Assembly: GCF_001553785.1 (NCBI RefSeq)
Contig: NZ_LOJP01000001.1
Span: 2,526,232 to 2,590,231 of the forward strand
Source: Actinoplanes sp. TFC3
Lineage (GTDB): Bacteria > Actinomycetota > Actinomycetes > Mycobacteriales > Micromonosporaceae
Length of the DNA stretch: 64,000 nucleotides
Direction of reading: 5' to 3'
The position numbers and the translations under genes were made by a program. Below the pieces are notes generated by a model, which ran no database searches, was not told the DNA's origin, and worked only from the letters and a program-made list of their open reading frames with translations. Of the stretch, positions 1 through 8,281 are shown piece after piece (the first letter of the stretch is position 1; each line of letters begins with the position of its first letter).

Positions 1-1
1 C

Positions 2-145
2 GCCGGGGCGGGGGTGCGCGGCGCGGTAGGCCTGCAGACCCGCTTCCACCCGGCGATCCGGCACGTCGCCGGCCTGCCCGCCGATGGCTTCATCGGCGGG
101 TCCCGACGGGGGAGACGGTCCATGGACACGGGCCGCACGCGGTGA
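2..145 (+). pseudogene. Gfo/Idh/MocA-type oxidoreductase fragment (left edge)
   Basis: The reading frame from base 2 to the TGA at 143-145 encodes a stretch (LQTRFHPAIRHVAG, then LPADGFIGG) that resembles the middle of Gfo/Idh/MocA oxidoreductases, where a motif of the form LQxRFxPAxRHVRxLxADGFIG follows the Rossmann domain. In intact members about 200 residues follow this point; here the frame loses similarity after FIGG and stops about 13 codons later. It is therefore probably a truncated gene whose start lies outside the window. Only about 47 codons are visible, so the family call is tentative. Confidence 0.45.
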
Positions 146-174
146 GAACCGACCGTCCTCACCCCGCGGTGAAG

Positions 175-813
175 TCAGGCGACCGAGATCAGCTCACGGT
201 GGTGCCGCGGCGTCTCCACCTCGTCGATCAGCGCGACGGCGAGGTCGGCGTAGGCGAAGGCCGGCGCACCCTCGACAGTCGGCTGCAGCTGCCTGCCGCC
301 GACCGTGTACTTCCCGGTGCGCTCCGCGTCGGCGTCCAGGACGACCGGCGGAGGCACCACGATGACGTAGTCGAGGGACGCGTCGCTGCCCTCCAGGACC
401 GCGATCTCCGCCGCGTGGCCCAGGGAGAAGTCCTTTCCTGCATCCGGGAAGCCGGGGGTGTCGTGCACGGCGACGCCGGGCGACACCTCCAGCGCGGTGC
501 CGACGCCCACGACCGCGAGCCTGCCGACGCCCGCCTTGGCCAGGCCGCCGACGAGCGCCTCGGCGGCCGCCCGGTAGAAGTCGCCGGCCGGGACGTCGGG
601 GCGGAAGACGGCGGAGACGGCGGCGTCCGCACCGGCCGCCACAGTGGCGACGCTGTCGGCGTCGGTCACGTCGCCGGCCACCACGGAGACGCCCGCGCCG
701 CCGAGGTCCGGGTACTTACCCGGGTCACGCATGACCGCAATCACCTCGTGCCCGCGGCAGACCGCCTCGGCCACCGCCTTGCCGCCGGCGCCGAAAACCA
801 CGATCTTGCTCAT
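175..813 (-). CDS. NAD(P)-binding oxidoreductase, NmrA/atypical SDR type
   Basis: This 212-residue protein has an N-terminal Rossmann-like start (KIVVFGAGGKAVAEAV) and the layout of NAD(P)H-binding proteins of the NmrA/YwnB group: a dinucleotide-binding strand, a GHEV-x-V-x-RD strand, a VVAGDVTDADSV segment, and a C-terminal region after DYVIVVPPPVV. The gene is divergent from an HxlR regulator 93 bp away, a frequent pairing in actinomycetes and proteobacteria in which the regulator controls the reductase. One oddity: the glycine-rich loop looks about four residues short (GAGGKAV rather than GATGxxGxxV), so cofactor binding may be altered. The substrate cannot be predicted. Confidence 0.85.
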   Translation of the reverse strand: MSKIVVFGAGGKAVAEAVCRGHEVIAVMRDPGKYPDLGGAGVSVVAGDVTDADSVATVAAGADAAVSAVFRPDVPAGDFYRAAAEALVGGLAKAGVGRLAVVGVGTALEVSPGVAVHDTPGFPDAGKDFSLGHAAEIAVLEGSDASLDYVIVVPPPVVLDADAERTGKYTVGGRQLQPTVEGAPAFAYADLAVALIDEVETPRHHRELISVA

Positions 814-874
814 TTAACAATTTCCTTCCGTTGTAGTAGCCAGAACGGTAGCGGCCGACTCCTCAGTTACTGCA

Positions 875-899
875 ACGATACGAAAGAATTTGCTATCGT
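875..899. promoter_or_regulatory. Candidate HxlR operator
   Basis: A perfect 6-bp inverted repeat, ACGATA at 875-880 and TATCGT at 894-899 with a 13-bp spacer, lies in the only intergenic gap between the oxidoreductase and the HxlR gene. It is close upstream of the regulator's start codon. The size and position fit a dimeric winged-helix binding site controlling both promoters. No binding data are implied. Confidence 0.4.
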
Positions 900-906
900 C
901 TCGGGC

Positions 907-1275
907 ATGACTACTCCGCTGGATCCCGCCATGTTTTCGCAGTGCCGGACCACGGCTCTGCCGATGCGGATGACCAACAAGTGGGCCGCGAAGATCATGG
1001 TGTTCCTGAAGGACGGCCGGCGTCGTTTCTCCGAGTTGCAGGCGCCGCTGCAGGGCGTCACTCCGAAGGTGCTGGCCGAGTCGCTGCGCGCGATGGAGCG
1101 CGACGGCATCATCACCCGCACGTCCTACCCAGGTGTCCCGCCCCGGGTGGAATATGAGCTGACCGATCTCGGCCGCTCCCTGCTGGAGCCGCTGAACACG
1201 TGGTGCGACTGGGCCGAGGAGCACCTCGGCGAGCTACTCGGCGCCCGCGAGGTCTACGAGCAGCGCAGCGCCTGA
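907..1275 (+). CDS. HxlR-family winged-helix transcriptional regulator
   Basis: The 122-residue product is a single HxlR (MarR-like winged helix) domain: NKWAAKIMVFLKDGRRRFSELQ, then GVTPKVLAESLRAMERDGIITRTSYP, then a wing with PPRVEYELTDLGRSLLEPL. HxlR, YodB and HypR proteins often sense electrophiles or oxidants through an N-terminal cysteine, and Cys13 sits in the matching position here. The start at 907 is chosen because the HxlR homology begins there; the longer upstream frame runs antisense through the neighbouring oxidoreductase. It probably represses the divergent oxidoreductase and itself through the palindrome at 875-899. Confidence 0.9.
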   Translation: MTTPLDPAMFSQCRTTALPMRMTNKWAAKIMVFLKDGRRRFSELQAPLQGVTPKVLAESLRAMERDGIITRTSYPGVPPRVEYELTDLGRSLLEPLNTWCDWAEEHLGELLGAREVYEQRSA

Positions 1276-1282
1276 TATGGGC

Positions 1283-1311
1283 GGACGGCCCCGGGTCTGC
1301 CGGGGCCGTCC
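1283..1311 (+). terminator. Hairpin terminator after the HxlR gene
   Basis: A perfect 12-bp stem (1283-1294 with 1300-1311, GGACGGCCCCGG arm) and a 5-nt loop lie 7 nt after the HxlR stop. There is no U-tract, which is normal for actinomycete hairpin terminators. Confidence 0.7.
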
Positions 1312-1744
1312 TCAGCGAGCTTTCCGACGCGCCAGGGCGTCTCGGTGATCAGGTCGGCGAGCCGGTGCACATCAGTGACGACGGGTTCCCGGTTTCCGTA
1401 TTCTGCGAAAGGGCCGCCCGTGGTCACGGCAAAAGCGAATGGTAATAAGTTTCTCGGGAGCCGATAACCCGCTTTTCCCCTCTAGATAATTGCGGTTTCC
1501 CGGCCGGGCCGAAATCGTATTGGCCTGCGTTCCGCCGGACCGTTAGACTGCCGGTTACGATGGTGGTGAAAGCGACGGCCATTCTTTCGTACCGTTTTTC
1601 GCGCGCCGTTGTTCATCATTTTGGCCGGGTCGCGCAGGGGAGAACGGATCTCGGCGTCCCCGGGTCCCGCGGCGATCGCCGGCGGCGCTCCCGGATATCT
1701 GTTCCCAAGCCGACCAGCCACTGCCGCGGCGCGGCGGCACCCGG
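1312..1744. other. Intergenic stretch without a recognisable gene
   Basis: No reading frame here has convincing family similarity or codon bias. The part around 1440-1560 is noticeably more AT-rich than its surroundings. It leads into the MeaB fragment and tRNA remnant, so it may belong to a recombination scar. Confidence 0.4.
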
Positions 1745-1912
1745 ATGGGACGCCTCACCGACCGATCCGGTGTCTACTTGCGGGCGTCCCCGTTCGGCGG
1801 GGCGCTCGGCGGCGTGGGCCCGGCGACCCGCAACGCGATCACCGCCGTCGACGCGGCCGGGTACGACGTGGTCCTGGTCGAGACGGTCGGCGTCGGGCAG
1901 TCGGAGACAGCG
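1745..1912 (+). pseudogene. MeaB/ArgK-type GTPase fragment
   Basis: The frame starting near 1745 encodes GVYLRASPFGGALGGV, ATRNAITAVDAAG and YDVVLVETVGVGQSETAV. This matches the segment around the Walker B/switch region of MeaB, the G-protein chaperone of methylmalonyl-CoA mutase, whose usual form is VFIRPSPTRGTLGGVARATREA followed by DVVLVETVGVGQSExAV. Everything before (Walker A) and after (the NKxD motif and the C-terminus) is missing. The similarity ends shortly before the tRNA-like sequence at 1944. It is a gene remnant, not a working GTPase. Confidence 0.7.
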
Positions 1913-1943
1913 GTCTTCGGTGGCACGTCGCCGGGCCTGCCAA

Positions 1944-1992
1944 ATGCTGGGAGTCGAGGGGTCGCAGGTGTAAATCCTGTCAGCCCGACAAA
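1944..1992 (+). repeat. 3' half of a tRNA-Pro gene (att-like remnant)
   Basis: The sequence resembles the anticodon-arm 3' side, variable loop, T-arm and acceptor 3' strand of actinobacterial tRNA-Pro(GGG): a GGGGTCGCAGGT segment, then AAATCCTGTCAGCCCGAC. The 5' half, which would begin CGGGCTG, is absent, and the T-loop carries TGT in place of the usual TTC. Half-tRNA duplications of this kind are left at att sites by integrases that use tRNA 3' ends, and pSAM2-type elements use tRNA-Pro. No integrase lies in the window. The isoacceptor assignment is from memory of consensus sequences. Confidence 0.55.
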
Positions 1993-2062
1993 TGAGGCTA
2001 GTCAAGACTCCAGTGATCTTTTCAGGCGGGCGATTGCGGTTACCGGCGCCTACGGTGGATGC

Positions 2063-3754
2063 ATGTCGATGATCCTGAACCGCCGCGATCTGGACTTCCT
2101 GCTGTACGAGTGGCTCGACGTCGAGTCCCTGACCGCGCAGCCGCGGTTCGCCGAGCACGGCCGGGAGACGTTCGACGCGCTGCTTGATCTGTCGCAGCGG
2201 ATCGCCGAGCGGGAGTTTGCCCCGCACAACCGGCGCGGCGATCTGGAGGAGCCGACGTTTGACGGGTCGTCGGCGACGGTGATTCCCGAGGTGGGTAAGG
2301 CGTTGCGGGCCTTCGCGGACGCGGGATTGCTGTCGGCGACGTTTCCGGCTTCGGTCGGGGGCATGGAGTTGCCGCAAGTGGTGGGGCGGGCATGCTTCGC
2401 GTGGTTCCAGGCGGCGAACATCGCCACGTCGGCGTACTCGATGCTGACCATGGGCAACGCTGCCCTGCTGCTGGAATACGGCAGCCCGGAGCAGATCGAC
2501 ACCTACGTACGGCCGATGCTCGAGGGCCGTTACACCGGGACGATGTGCCTGTCGGAACCGCAGGCGGGTTCCTCGCTCAGCGACGTGACGACCCGGGCCG
2601 TGCGGCAGGACGACGGAACGTACCGGATCACCGGGTCGAAGATGTGGATCTCGGCGGGGGATCATGAGCTCAGCGAGTCGATCGTGCATCTGGTGCTGGC
2701 GCGGGTGGTGGGGGCGCCGGCGGGGGTGAAGGGACTGTCGCTGTTCATCGTGCCGAAGCACCTTGCCCCCGGCATCCGCAACAACGTCACCCTGGCCGGG
2801 CTCAACCACAAGATGGGATTCCGCGGTACGACCAATGCTGTGCTGGCCTTCGACGACGCGACTGCTCACCTCGTACAGTCGGAAGGTCAGGGTTTGGCCC
2901 AGATGTTCCACATGATGAATGAGGCGCGGATCGGTGTCGGGGCGGGTGCGGTGGCGCTCGGATACACCGGCTATCTGCATGCGCTCGCCTATGCGCGGGA
3001 GCGCCAGCAGGGCCGGCCGCCCGCCGGGAAGGACCCTTCGGCGCCGCCGGTGCCCATCGTGCGTCACCCCGATGTGCGGCGCATGCTGCTGGCCTGCAAG
3101 AGCTACGTCGAGGGCGGCATGGCTCTGATTCTGTACGCCGCCAAGCTCGTCGACGTCGGCGAGAACGTGCTCCTCGACGTGCTGACGCCGATCGTCAAGG
3201 CGTGGCCGTCGCAGTGGTGTCTACGCGCGAACGACCTCGCCATCCAGGTGTACGGCGGCTACGGCTATACGCGCGAATACCCGGTCGAGCAGTTCTACCG
3301 CGACAACCGGCTCAACCCGATCCACGAGGGTACGGACGGGATCCAGGCGCTCGACCTGCTCGGCCGCAAGGTTCTGCTGAACGACGGTCTGCGGGTGCTG
3401 GTGTCGGCGATCTCCGCCACGGCTACGTCCTCGTCGTCGCCGTACGCACCGCGGTTGCTCGCGGCGGCGGAGAGGCTGGCCGCGGTTACCGCGTACCTGT
3501 GGGCGTCCGGCGACGCTGACAAGGCGCTGTCGAACGCATCGACCTATCTGGACGCTGCGGGGCACATTGTGATCGCCTGGATGTGGTTGTCCCAGCTCGA
3601 CGCGGCCGGTGTCAAGGAGGGCGCGTTCTACGACGGCAAGCGGGTGGCCGGCCGGTACTTCTTCGAGCACGAGTTGCCGCGGATCGGGCCTTGGCTGGAC
3701 CTGCTCGAATCCGGTGACACGCTGTTGCTGGACCTGGACGACACGGTCCTTTGA
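2063..3754 (+). CDS. Acyl-CoA dehydrogenase, long DmdC/FadE5-like type
   Basis: This 563-residue flavoprotein has the acyl-CoA dehydrogenase plan. The alpha-helical N-domain covers about 1-150. The FAD/substrate beta-domain has MCLSEPQAGSSLSDVTTRA (161-179) and GSKMWISAGDHE. The helical C-domain has QVYGGYGYTREYPVEQ, then IHEGTDGIQALDLLGRK, whose glutamate near residue 422 matches the catalytic base of this subgroup. Length and motifs fit the roughly 560-600-residue branch with an extra C-terminal helical domain, which includes 3-methylthiopropanoyl-CoA dehydrogenases and mycobacterial FadE5. Those oxidise acyl-CoA to enoyl-CoA and pass electrons to ETF. No beta-oxidation genes are adjacent, so the chain specificity is unknown. 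Confidence 0.9.
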   Translation: MSMILNRRDLDFLLYEWLDVESLTAQPRFAEHGRETFDALLDLSQRIAEREFAPHNRRGDLEEPTFDGSSATVIPEVGKALRAFADAGLLSATFPASVGGMELPQVVGRACFAWFQAANIATSAYSMLTMGNAALLLEYGSPEQIDTYVRPMLEGRYTGTMCLSEPQAGSSLSDVTTRAVRQDDGTYRITGSKMWISAGDHELSESIVHLVLARVVGAPAGVKGLSLFIVPKHLAPGIRNNVTLAGLNHKMGFRGTTNAVLAFDDATAHLVQSEGQGLAQMFHMMNEARIGVGAGAVALGYTGYLHALAYARERQQGRPPAGKDPSAPPVPIVRHPDVRRMLLACKSYVEGGMALILYAAKLVDVGENVLLDVLTPIVKAWPSQWCLRANDLAIQVYGGYGYTREYPVEQFYRDNRLNPIHEGTDGIQALDLLGRKVLLNDGLRVLVSAISATATSSSSPYAPRLLAAAERLAAVTAYLWASGDADKALSNASTYLDAAGHIVIAWMWLSQLDAAGVKEGAFYDGKRVAGRYFFEHELPRIGPWLDLLESGDTLLLDLDDTVL

Positions 3755-3767
3755 TCCGTGCCGGCCC

Positions 3768-3805
3768 GACGATGCCGCAGGAGTGGTGCGCCCTGCGGCA
3801 TCGTC
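3768..3805. terminator. Bidirectional hairpin terminator
   Basis: A perfect 14-bp inverted repeat (GACGATGCCGCAGG at 3768-3781, complement at 3792-3805) lies between the convergent acyl-CoA dehydrogenase and M28 peptidase genes, so it can serve both. Confidence 0.75.
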
Positions 3806-3813
3806 CGGTTGCC

Positions 3814-5523
3814 TCAGCTGACCGTGAGTGCGGTGTCGTCGATCACGAAGGACGTCTTCAGCGAGGAGTCCTCAACCCCGGTGAACTTGAGGACCACGGT
3901 CTGTCCGGCGAAGGCGCTTATGTCGTACGAGCGAAGGGTGTAGGCACTGGCGTTGAGGTTGGAGAAGACCTGCAAAGTGGTGGAGCCGGCCTGGACGGTC
4001 AGTTTGTCGTACTGGCTGGTGGTTGTCGTCTCGGCCGTGCTGATCTTGAGGTAGAACGAGAGCGTGTAGGTGCTGCAGCCGGCCGGGAGGGTCACCGACT
4101 GGGACAGGGTGTCGGTGTGGGCCGAGCCGTAGCCGTCCAGGTAGGCGTTACGGGTGCCGGATCGCGGCGCGCCGTCGCCGGTGTTCGCGCCGATGACCCC
4201 GCTCGACGCCGTCCACGGGGCGGAGGCGGTCTCGAAGCCCGGGTTGCCGAGCTTCTGACCGGGACTGGTGCACGCGCCGGTGCCATTGAGAACCAACGTG
4301 TACGAAGCACTGTGGCTTGCCGATCCCGTACCGGTGACGGTGATGGTGTAGGAACCGGGCGCGGCGGCGGTGGTGGTCGCTACGGTCATGGTCGACGACC
4401 CACCGGAGGTGACCGAGGCCGGGCTGAAGCTCACCGAGACGCCCGCGGGAGCGCCGGAACTGCTCAGCGCGACGGTCTGCGCGCTGCCGGAGGTGGTGGC
4501 GGTGCTCACGGAGGTCGTGACTGTTCCACCCGGGGTCACCGCGCCCGTACCCGGGCTGAGCGACACCGAGAAGTCGTTGGCCGGCGTAGTGCCTGTGGTG
4601 AGGGTCCAGAGGGCGTACTCCTCGGCGTTGGCCCAGCGGCCCAGGGAGGTGCTGTTGATGTTCGACGGATACGAGTCGCAGGCCTTGTGGTAGCAGGGGT
4701 CGTACGGCTGCCCGGCGGTACCGCCCCACTTGGTCACCTGGGCGCTGGTCTTGGTGTAGCCGGCCCCGGTGGAGTTGATCGACGACGGAATGCCCGCGTT
4801 GCGGAACGAGCCGTCGTCGCTGCAGCACTCGGTCGACGTCTCGGTGGCAACGTTGATCGAGGTGAAGTACTCACGCAGCTTCACGGCGATGGCGTCGGTG
4901 CCGGTCACGAAGTAGCCACCGTTGGTGGACGCGACCATGTCGAAGGTGCCGTAGGCCTTGATGGCCGACTTCTGTGCCGTGGTCAAAGAGTTGACGTAGA
5001 ACTTGGAGCCGATCAGCCCCTGCTCCTCCCCGGCCCACCAGCCGAAGCGCAAATGTTTGGTCATGGCCGGGTGGTTCGCGGCCAGCCGCAGCGCGGCTTC
5101 CAGCAGCGTGGCCGTGCCGGAGCCGTCGTCGTTGATGCCGGGCCCGGCCGAAACGCCGTCGGAGTGGGCGCCGAACATGTAGGTGTTGCTGGTGTCGCCG
5201 CCCGGCCAGTCGGCGATGATGTTCTTCGCGGAGCCGCTGCAGGTGGTGCAGGTCTGCACGGTGACGGTGAACCCGGCCGCCTGCAACTTCTGCTGCAGGT
5301 AGGTCGTCGTCGCGGAGTGCCCGGCCGTGCCGGTGGCCCGGTTGCCGCCGTTGCTGGTGGCGAAGGTCTGCAGCTGTTGCAGGTGGGCGTTGACGTTGGC
5401 GACATCGACGGGCGGCGGAGCGAGCAACAGGGGAGTATCGGCCGCAGCCGCCGGTGGTGCACCGATCGCCAGTGCCGTCACCGCGCTGACAACCGCAGCT
5501 GCCATCACCGTTCTGAATCTCAT
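3814..5523 (-). CDS. Secreted M28-family zinc aminopeptidase with Ig-like and C-terminal beta domains
   Basis: The 569-residue precursor has a signal peptide (1-27, ending AAAA). Its M28 catalytic domain (about 40-310) carries all expected zinc ligands and catalytic acids of the Streptomyces griseus aminopeptidase type: His120 in GAHSD, Asp132 in INDDGSG, Glu166/Glu167 in WAGEEQGL, Asp195 in TFDMV and His279 in CYHKACD. An Ig-like domain follows (about 315-415), then a C-terminal jelly-roll-like domain beginning NPGFETASAPW, probably for binding. It should release N-terminal amino acids from peptides outside the cell. The ATG has a GGGAG ribosome-binding site and the gene stands alone. Confidence 0.9.
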   Translation of the reverse strand: MRFRTVMAAAVVSAVTALAIGAPPAAAADTPLLLAPPPVDVANVNAHLQQLQTFATSNGGNRATGTAGHSATTTYLQQKLQAAGFTVTVQTCTTCSGSAKNIIADWPGGDTSNTYMFGAHSDGVSAGPGINDDGSGTATLLEAALRLAANHPAMTKHLRFGWWAGEEQGLIGSKFYVNSLTTAQKSAIKAYGTFDMVASTNGGYFVTGTDAIAVKLREYFTSINVATETSTECCSDDGSFRNAGIPSSINSTGAGYTKTSAQVTKWGGTAGQPYDPCYHKACDSYPSNINSTSLGRWANAEEYALWTLTTGTTPANDFSVSLSPGTGAVTPGGTVTTSVSTATTSGSAQTVALSSSGAPAGVSVSFSPASVTSGGSSTMTVATTTAAAPGSYTITVTGTGSASHSASYTLVLNGTGACTSPGQKLGNPGFETASAPWTASSGVIGANTGDGAPRSGTRNAYLDGYGSAHTDTLSQSVTLPAGCSTYTLSFYLKISTAETTTTSQYDKLTVQAGSTTLQVFSNLNASAYTLRSYDISAFAGQTVVLKFTGVEDSSLKTSFVIDDTALTVS

Positions 5524-5942
5524 GAAGCGCTCCCAGGGTCGAGGCCGGGTTCACGGCCTGCCGTAGGAGAACAGGACAGTGCCGTCGAGCGCAAGATATT
5601 GAAATGCCTATATCTCTGAGTTGTTCAGGCAGGCCGGGGATGGCATCGAGGGCCCGCTGGCGGTCCGGTTCTCGGGAAAGAACGGGTGGGCGTGGCTCTC
5701 AGCGCTTCGGCGTCGTACCGATCGCCAAGGGTTCCCGCCGTTGAACCAACTGGGTCGCACCGGCGCCAAGCCCGGATGGCCGTCATCCGGGCGGGTGATG
5801 CGAGCACGGCGGCATCAGCCGTCGTGCCGGGCGACCTCGGTGTGTCCGTCGAACAACGGCCGACGGCCCCCACGCGTGATTCGTGCGTGATCAACGGCCC
5901 TGGTGGATATTGGTTGGCATGTCAACATGGCTGATCCGCCCC
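5524..5942. other. Intergenic region upstream of the M28 peptidase
   Basis: No supported gene lies here. It must contain the promoter of the peptidase and the 3' end of the hexosaminidase operon transcript. An inverted repeat AGATAT-N10-ATATCT at 5594-5615, in an unusually AT-rich patch about 75 bp upstream of the peptidase start codon, is the only distinct element seen. It could be an operator. Confidence 0.4.
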
Positions 5943-7445
5943 TTACGGGAGGTCCCACGCGATCTCGGGGTCGGGCCAGAAGCGGATGCCCATCGCGCGC
6001 AGCCGGGCGCCGAGGGCCGCCATCCGCGAAGCGAAGTCGTCGAAGTCTCCGGCTGGGCTCCACGCCTTCTCCATGATCGCGGCGAGGCGTGGCCACACGG
6101 CCGTCTCGACGTCCGGGCCGCCGCGGCGCATCGTCTCGCCCCAGATCGCCGCCTCGACGCCCTGGGTCTGCGCCTCGGTGAGGCCGAACTCGCGGTGCAG
6201 GCTGCGGCCCGTGGTTTCGTCGATGACGTCGGCCGGGTCCCACTCGTACGCGGCTCGGGTGGTGCGGTCGGTGTACTTGATGCCGTAGCCGGGCGCGAAC
6301 CCGTAGTCGAGATAGGTGCGGAACGTGGGGGAGAGGAGCACCGGCCGGCCCCCCGCGAACCACTCCTGCGTGGTCTCGCCGGCCCGATCGGCCCAGTATT
6401 GGTGGACCACCCCGGCGTCGAGGCCGGCCTTCGGCACCGGCGTCCAGCCGATCATCGTCTTGCCGTACGAGGCGACGATCCGGCGGGCCCGTCGCAGGAA
6501 GGCCGCGTACTGCTCCTCCGGCATGCCGACGACTTCGTCGCCGCCGATGTGCAGGTAAGGCCCCGGGGTCAGCGCGGCCACTTCGCGGATCACGTCGTCC
6601 AGGAACGCGTACGTCACCTCGCGCTCGACGTCCAGCGCGACCGTCCCGACGCCATCCGTGGTCATCAGCGGGATCGGCGGGCCGCCGCCGTGGAGCTCGG
6701 GATAGGACGAGACCGCGGCCGTGGTGTGACCGGGTACGTCGATCTCCGGAACGACCAGCACGTGGCGGTCGGCGGCGTAGCGGACGATCTCGGCGTAGTC
6801 GTCCTGGGTGTAGAAGCCGGAAGGGCAGCCCGCGACCGCTCCGGTGCCGCCGTGCGCGGTGAGGTTCGGCCACGATCGGATCTCGATGCGCCAGCCCTGG
6901 TCGTCGGTCAGGTGCAGGTGCAGCCGGTTGCCCTTGACCAGCACCAGAGCGTCAACGAGCCGCTTGACCTCGGGCACGCCCAGGAAGCTGCGGGCCGGGT
7001 CGAGCATCAGCCCGCGGTGCGCGAACCGCGGATGGTCGGCGATGCGGCAGGACGGCACCGTCCACCGAGGAGCCGGCTGCACCGCCGAGCCGGCGAACAC
7101 CGCAGGCGGCAGCATCTGCAGCAGCGTCTGGATGCCACGCAGCACCCCGGCGGCGCTCGCACCGGTGATGGTGACCCGGCGCGGCCCGGCGGTGAGCAGG
7201 TAGGCCTCCGCCGGGCCGGTCAGCTCGCCGATCATCAGCTCGACGTCGTCCGTCCCGGCGAGCCGGGTGGAGACGGGCTGGGTGACGACGGGGATCGGGA
7301 ATCCGGTGGACACACGCAACCGCTCCGCGAGCAGGGAAGCCGTGGTGTGCAGCGCCGGGTCGTCGAGGACGATGCGCGTGCGTGGCGAGAGCTCGTACGG
7401 CGGACCGCCGCTCTCGGTATATCGCACCGGGGCCGGGACGATCAT
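5943..7445 (-). CDS. Glycoside hydrolase family 20 beta-N-acetylhexosaminidase
   Basis: The 500-residue protein has the GH20b-like N-domain (about 1-135) and a GH20 TIM barrel with RGLMLDPARSF, HLHLTDDQGWRIEI, VVPEIDVPGHTTA and HIGGDEVVGM. The Asp303-Glu304 pair is the polarising and acid/base pair of substrate-assisted catalysis. It should remove terminal GlcNAc or GalNAc from oligosaccharides. No signal peptide is visible, so it probably acts inside the cell on imported oligosaccharide. The ATG at 7445 overlaps the stop of the upstream permease by 4 nt; it is the last gene of the operon, and the ABC importer encoded just before it fits the supply of its substrate. Confidence 0.93.
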   Translation of the reverse strand: MIVPAPVRYTESGGPPYELSPRTRIVLDDPALHTTASLLAERLRVSTGFPIPVVTQPVSTRLAGTDDVELMIGELTGPAEAYLLTAGPRRVTITGASAAGVLRGIQTLLQMLPPAVFAGSAVQPAPRWTVPSCRIADHPRFAHRGLMLDPARSFLGVPEVKRLVDALVLVKGNRLHLHLTDDQGWRIEIRSWPNLTAHGGTGAVAGCPSGFYTQDDYAEIVRYAADRHVLVVPEIDVPGHTTAAVSSYPELHGGGPPIPLMTTDGVGTVALDVEREVTYAFLDDVIREVAALTPGPYLHIGGDEVVGMPEEQYAAFLRRARRIVASYGKTMIGWTPVPKAGLDAGVVHQYWADRAGETTQEWFAGGRPVLLSPTFRTYLDYGFAPGYGIKYTDRTTRAAYEWDPADVIDETTGRSLHREFGLTEAQTQGVEAAIWGETMRRGGPDVETAVWPRLAAIMEKAWSPAGDFDDFASRMAALGARLRAMGIRFWPDPEIAWDLP

Positions 7446-8281
7446 CCCTTCACCCCCGTCAGCGAGATGCCTTCGACGAACGCCTTCTGCGCGAAGAAGA
7501 AGATCACCACCACCGGCACCATGATCACCACGGTCAGCGCCATCGTCAACGACCAGTCGCTGCCGTGCTGGCCGCGGAAGGTGGCCAGCCCGTACGCGAT
7601 CGGCCACCAGCGTTCGTTCTCCGACGCGTAGACCAGCGGTCCGTAGTAGTCGTTCCAAGAGCTGAAGAACAAGAAGATGGCCGCCGACGCGATGCCGGGC
7701 CGGGCCATCGGTACGATGACGCGTCGCAGCACACCCCACTCGCCGCAGCCGTCGATGCGCGCGGCATCCGCGTACTCCTTGGGGATGGTCAGGAAGAACT
7801 GCCGCAACAGGAAGATGCTGAACGCGTCGCCGAGCAGGTTGGGCAGGATCAACGGCCACAGCGTGCCGGTCAGGTGCAGCCGGCTGAACAGCACGTATTT
7901 CGGCACCGCCGTCACCTGCGGCGGCAGCAGCATCGTCACGATGATCAGAGTGAAGATCAGGTTGGCGCCGCGGAAGCGCACCTGCGAGAGCGCATACGCC
8001 GCGGGAATGCTCGACGCCAGCATGAACGTGGTGGCCAGCACCGCGTACTGGGCCGAGTTGCCGAACCAGCGCGCGACCGGCAACTGAGTGAAGATGTGCG
8101 TGTAGTTGTCCCAGGAGAAGGGGTGCGGGACAATCGTCGCCGACAGCGCCTGGTCGCTGGTCATCAGCGAGGTCAGCACCACGAAGACGACGGGTACGAC
8201 CGTCGCGACGCCGAGCACGACCAGGGCCGTGTGCTCGGCGACCCAGAGCAGCGGCCGGCTGGAGTGCACGCGCGAGGTCAT
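7442..8281 (-). CDS. ABC sugar transporter permease, MalG type
   Basis: This 279-residue inner-membrane protein has about six hydrophobic segments and the EAA loop of carbohydrate uptake permeases (EYADAARIDGCGEWGVLRRVIVP). Together with the preceding MalF-type permease and the binding lipoprotein it forms a CUT1 importer. The window encodes no partner sugar ATPase, so a shared MsiK-type ATPase, as in streptomycetes, is likely. Start and stop overlap the neighbouring genes by 4 nt (ATGA) on each side, which suggests translational coupling. Confidence 0.92.
   Translation of the reverse strand: MTSRVHSSRPLLWVAEHTALVVLGVATVVPVVFVVLTSLMTSDQALSATIVPHPFSWDNYTHIFTQLPVARWFGNSAQYAVLATTFMLASSIPAAYALSQVRFRGANLIFTLIIVTMLLPPQVTAVPKYVLFSRLHLTGTLWPLILPNLLGDAFSIFLLRQFFLTIPKEYADAARIDGCGEWGVLRRVIVPMARPGIASAAIFLFFSSWNDYYGPLVYASENERWWPIAYGLATFRGQHGSDWSLTMALTVVIMVPVVVIFFFAQKAFVEGISLTGVKG

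Noticed and set aside
1944..1992. A complete tRNA gene
   Set aside because: Only the 3' half is present; the D-arm and 5' acceptor strand cannot be found upstream, where the MeaB fragment lies.
1616..3067. Long minus-strand frame opposite the acyl-CoA dehydrogenase
   Set aside because: His/Arg-rich antisense frame without domain signals; the plus-strand gene is unmistakable.
3751..5619. A very long plus-strand open frame opposite the M28 peptidase
   Set aside because: It is Gly/Arg/Val-rich with no family pattern and mirrors the peptidase gene, whose signal peptide, zinc ligands and codon bias are all on the minus strand.
5883..7631. Long plus-strand frame opposite the GH20 gene
   Set aside because: Low-complexity composition typical of antisense frames in high-GC DNA; the minus strand encodes a clear GH20 enzyme.
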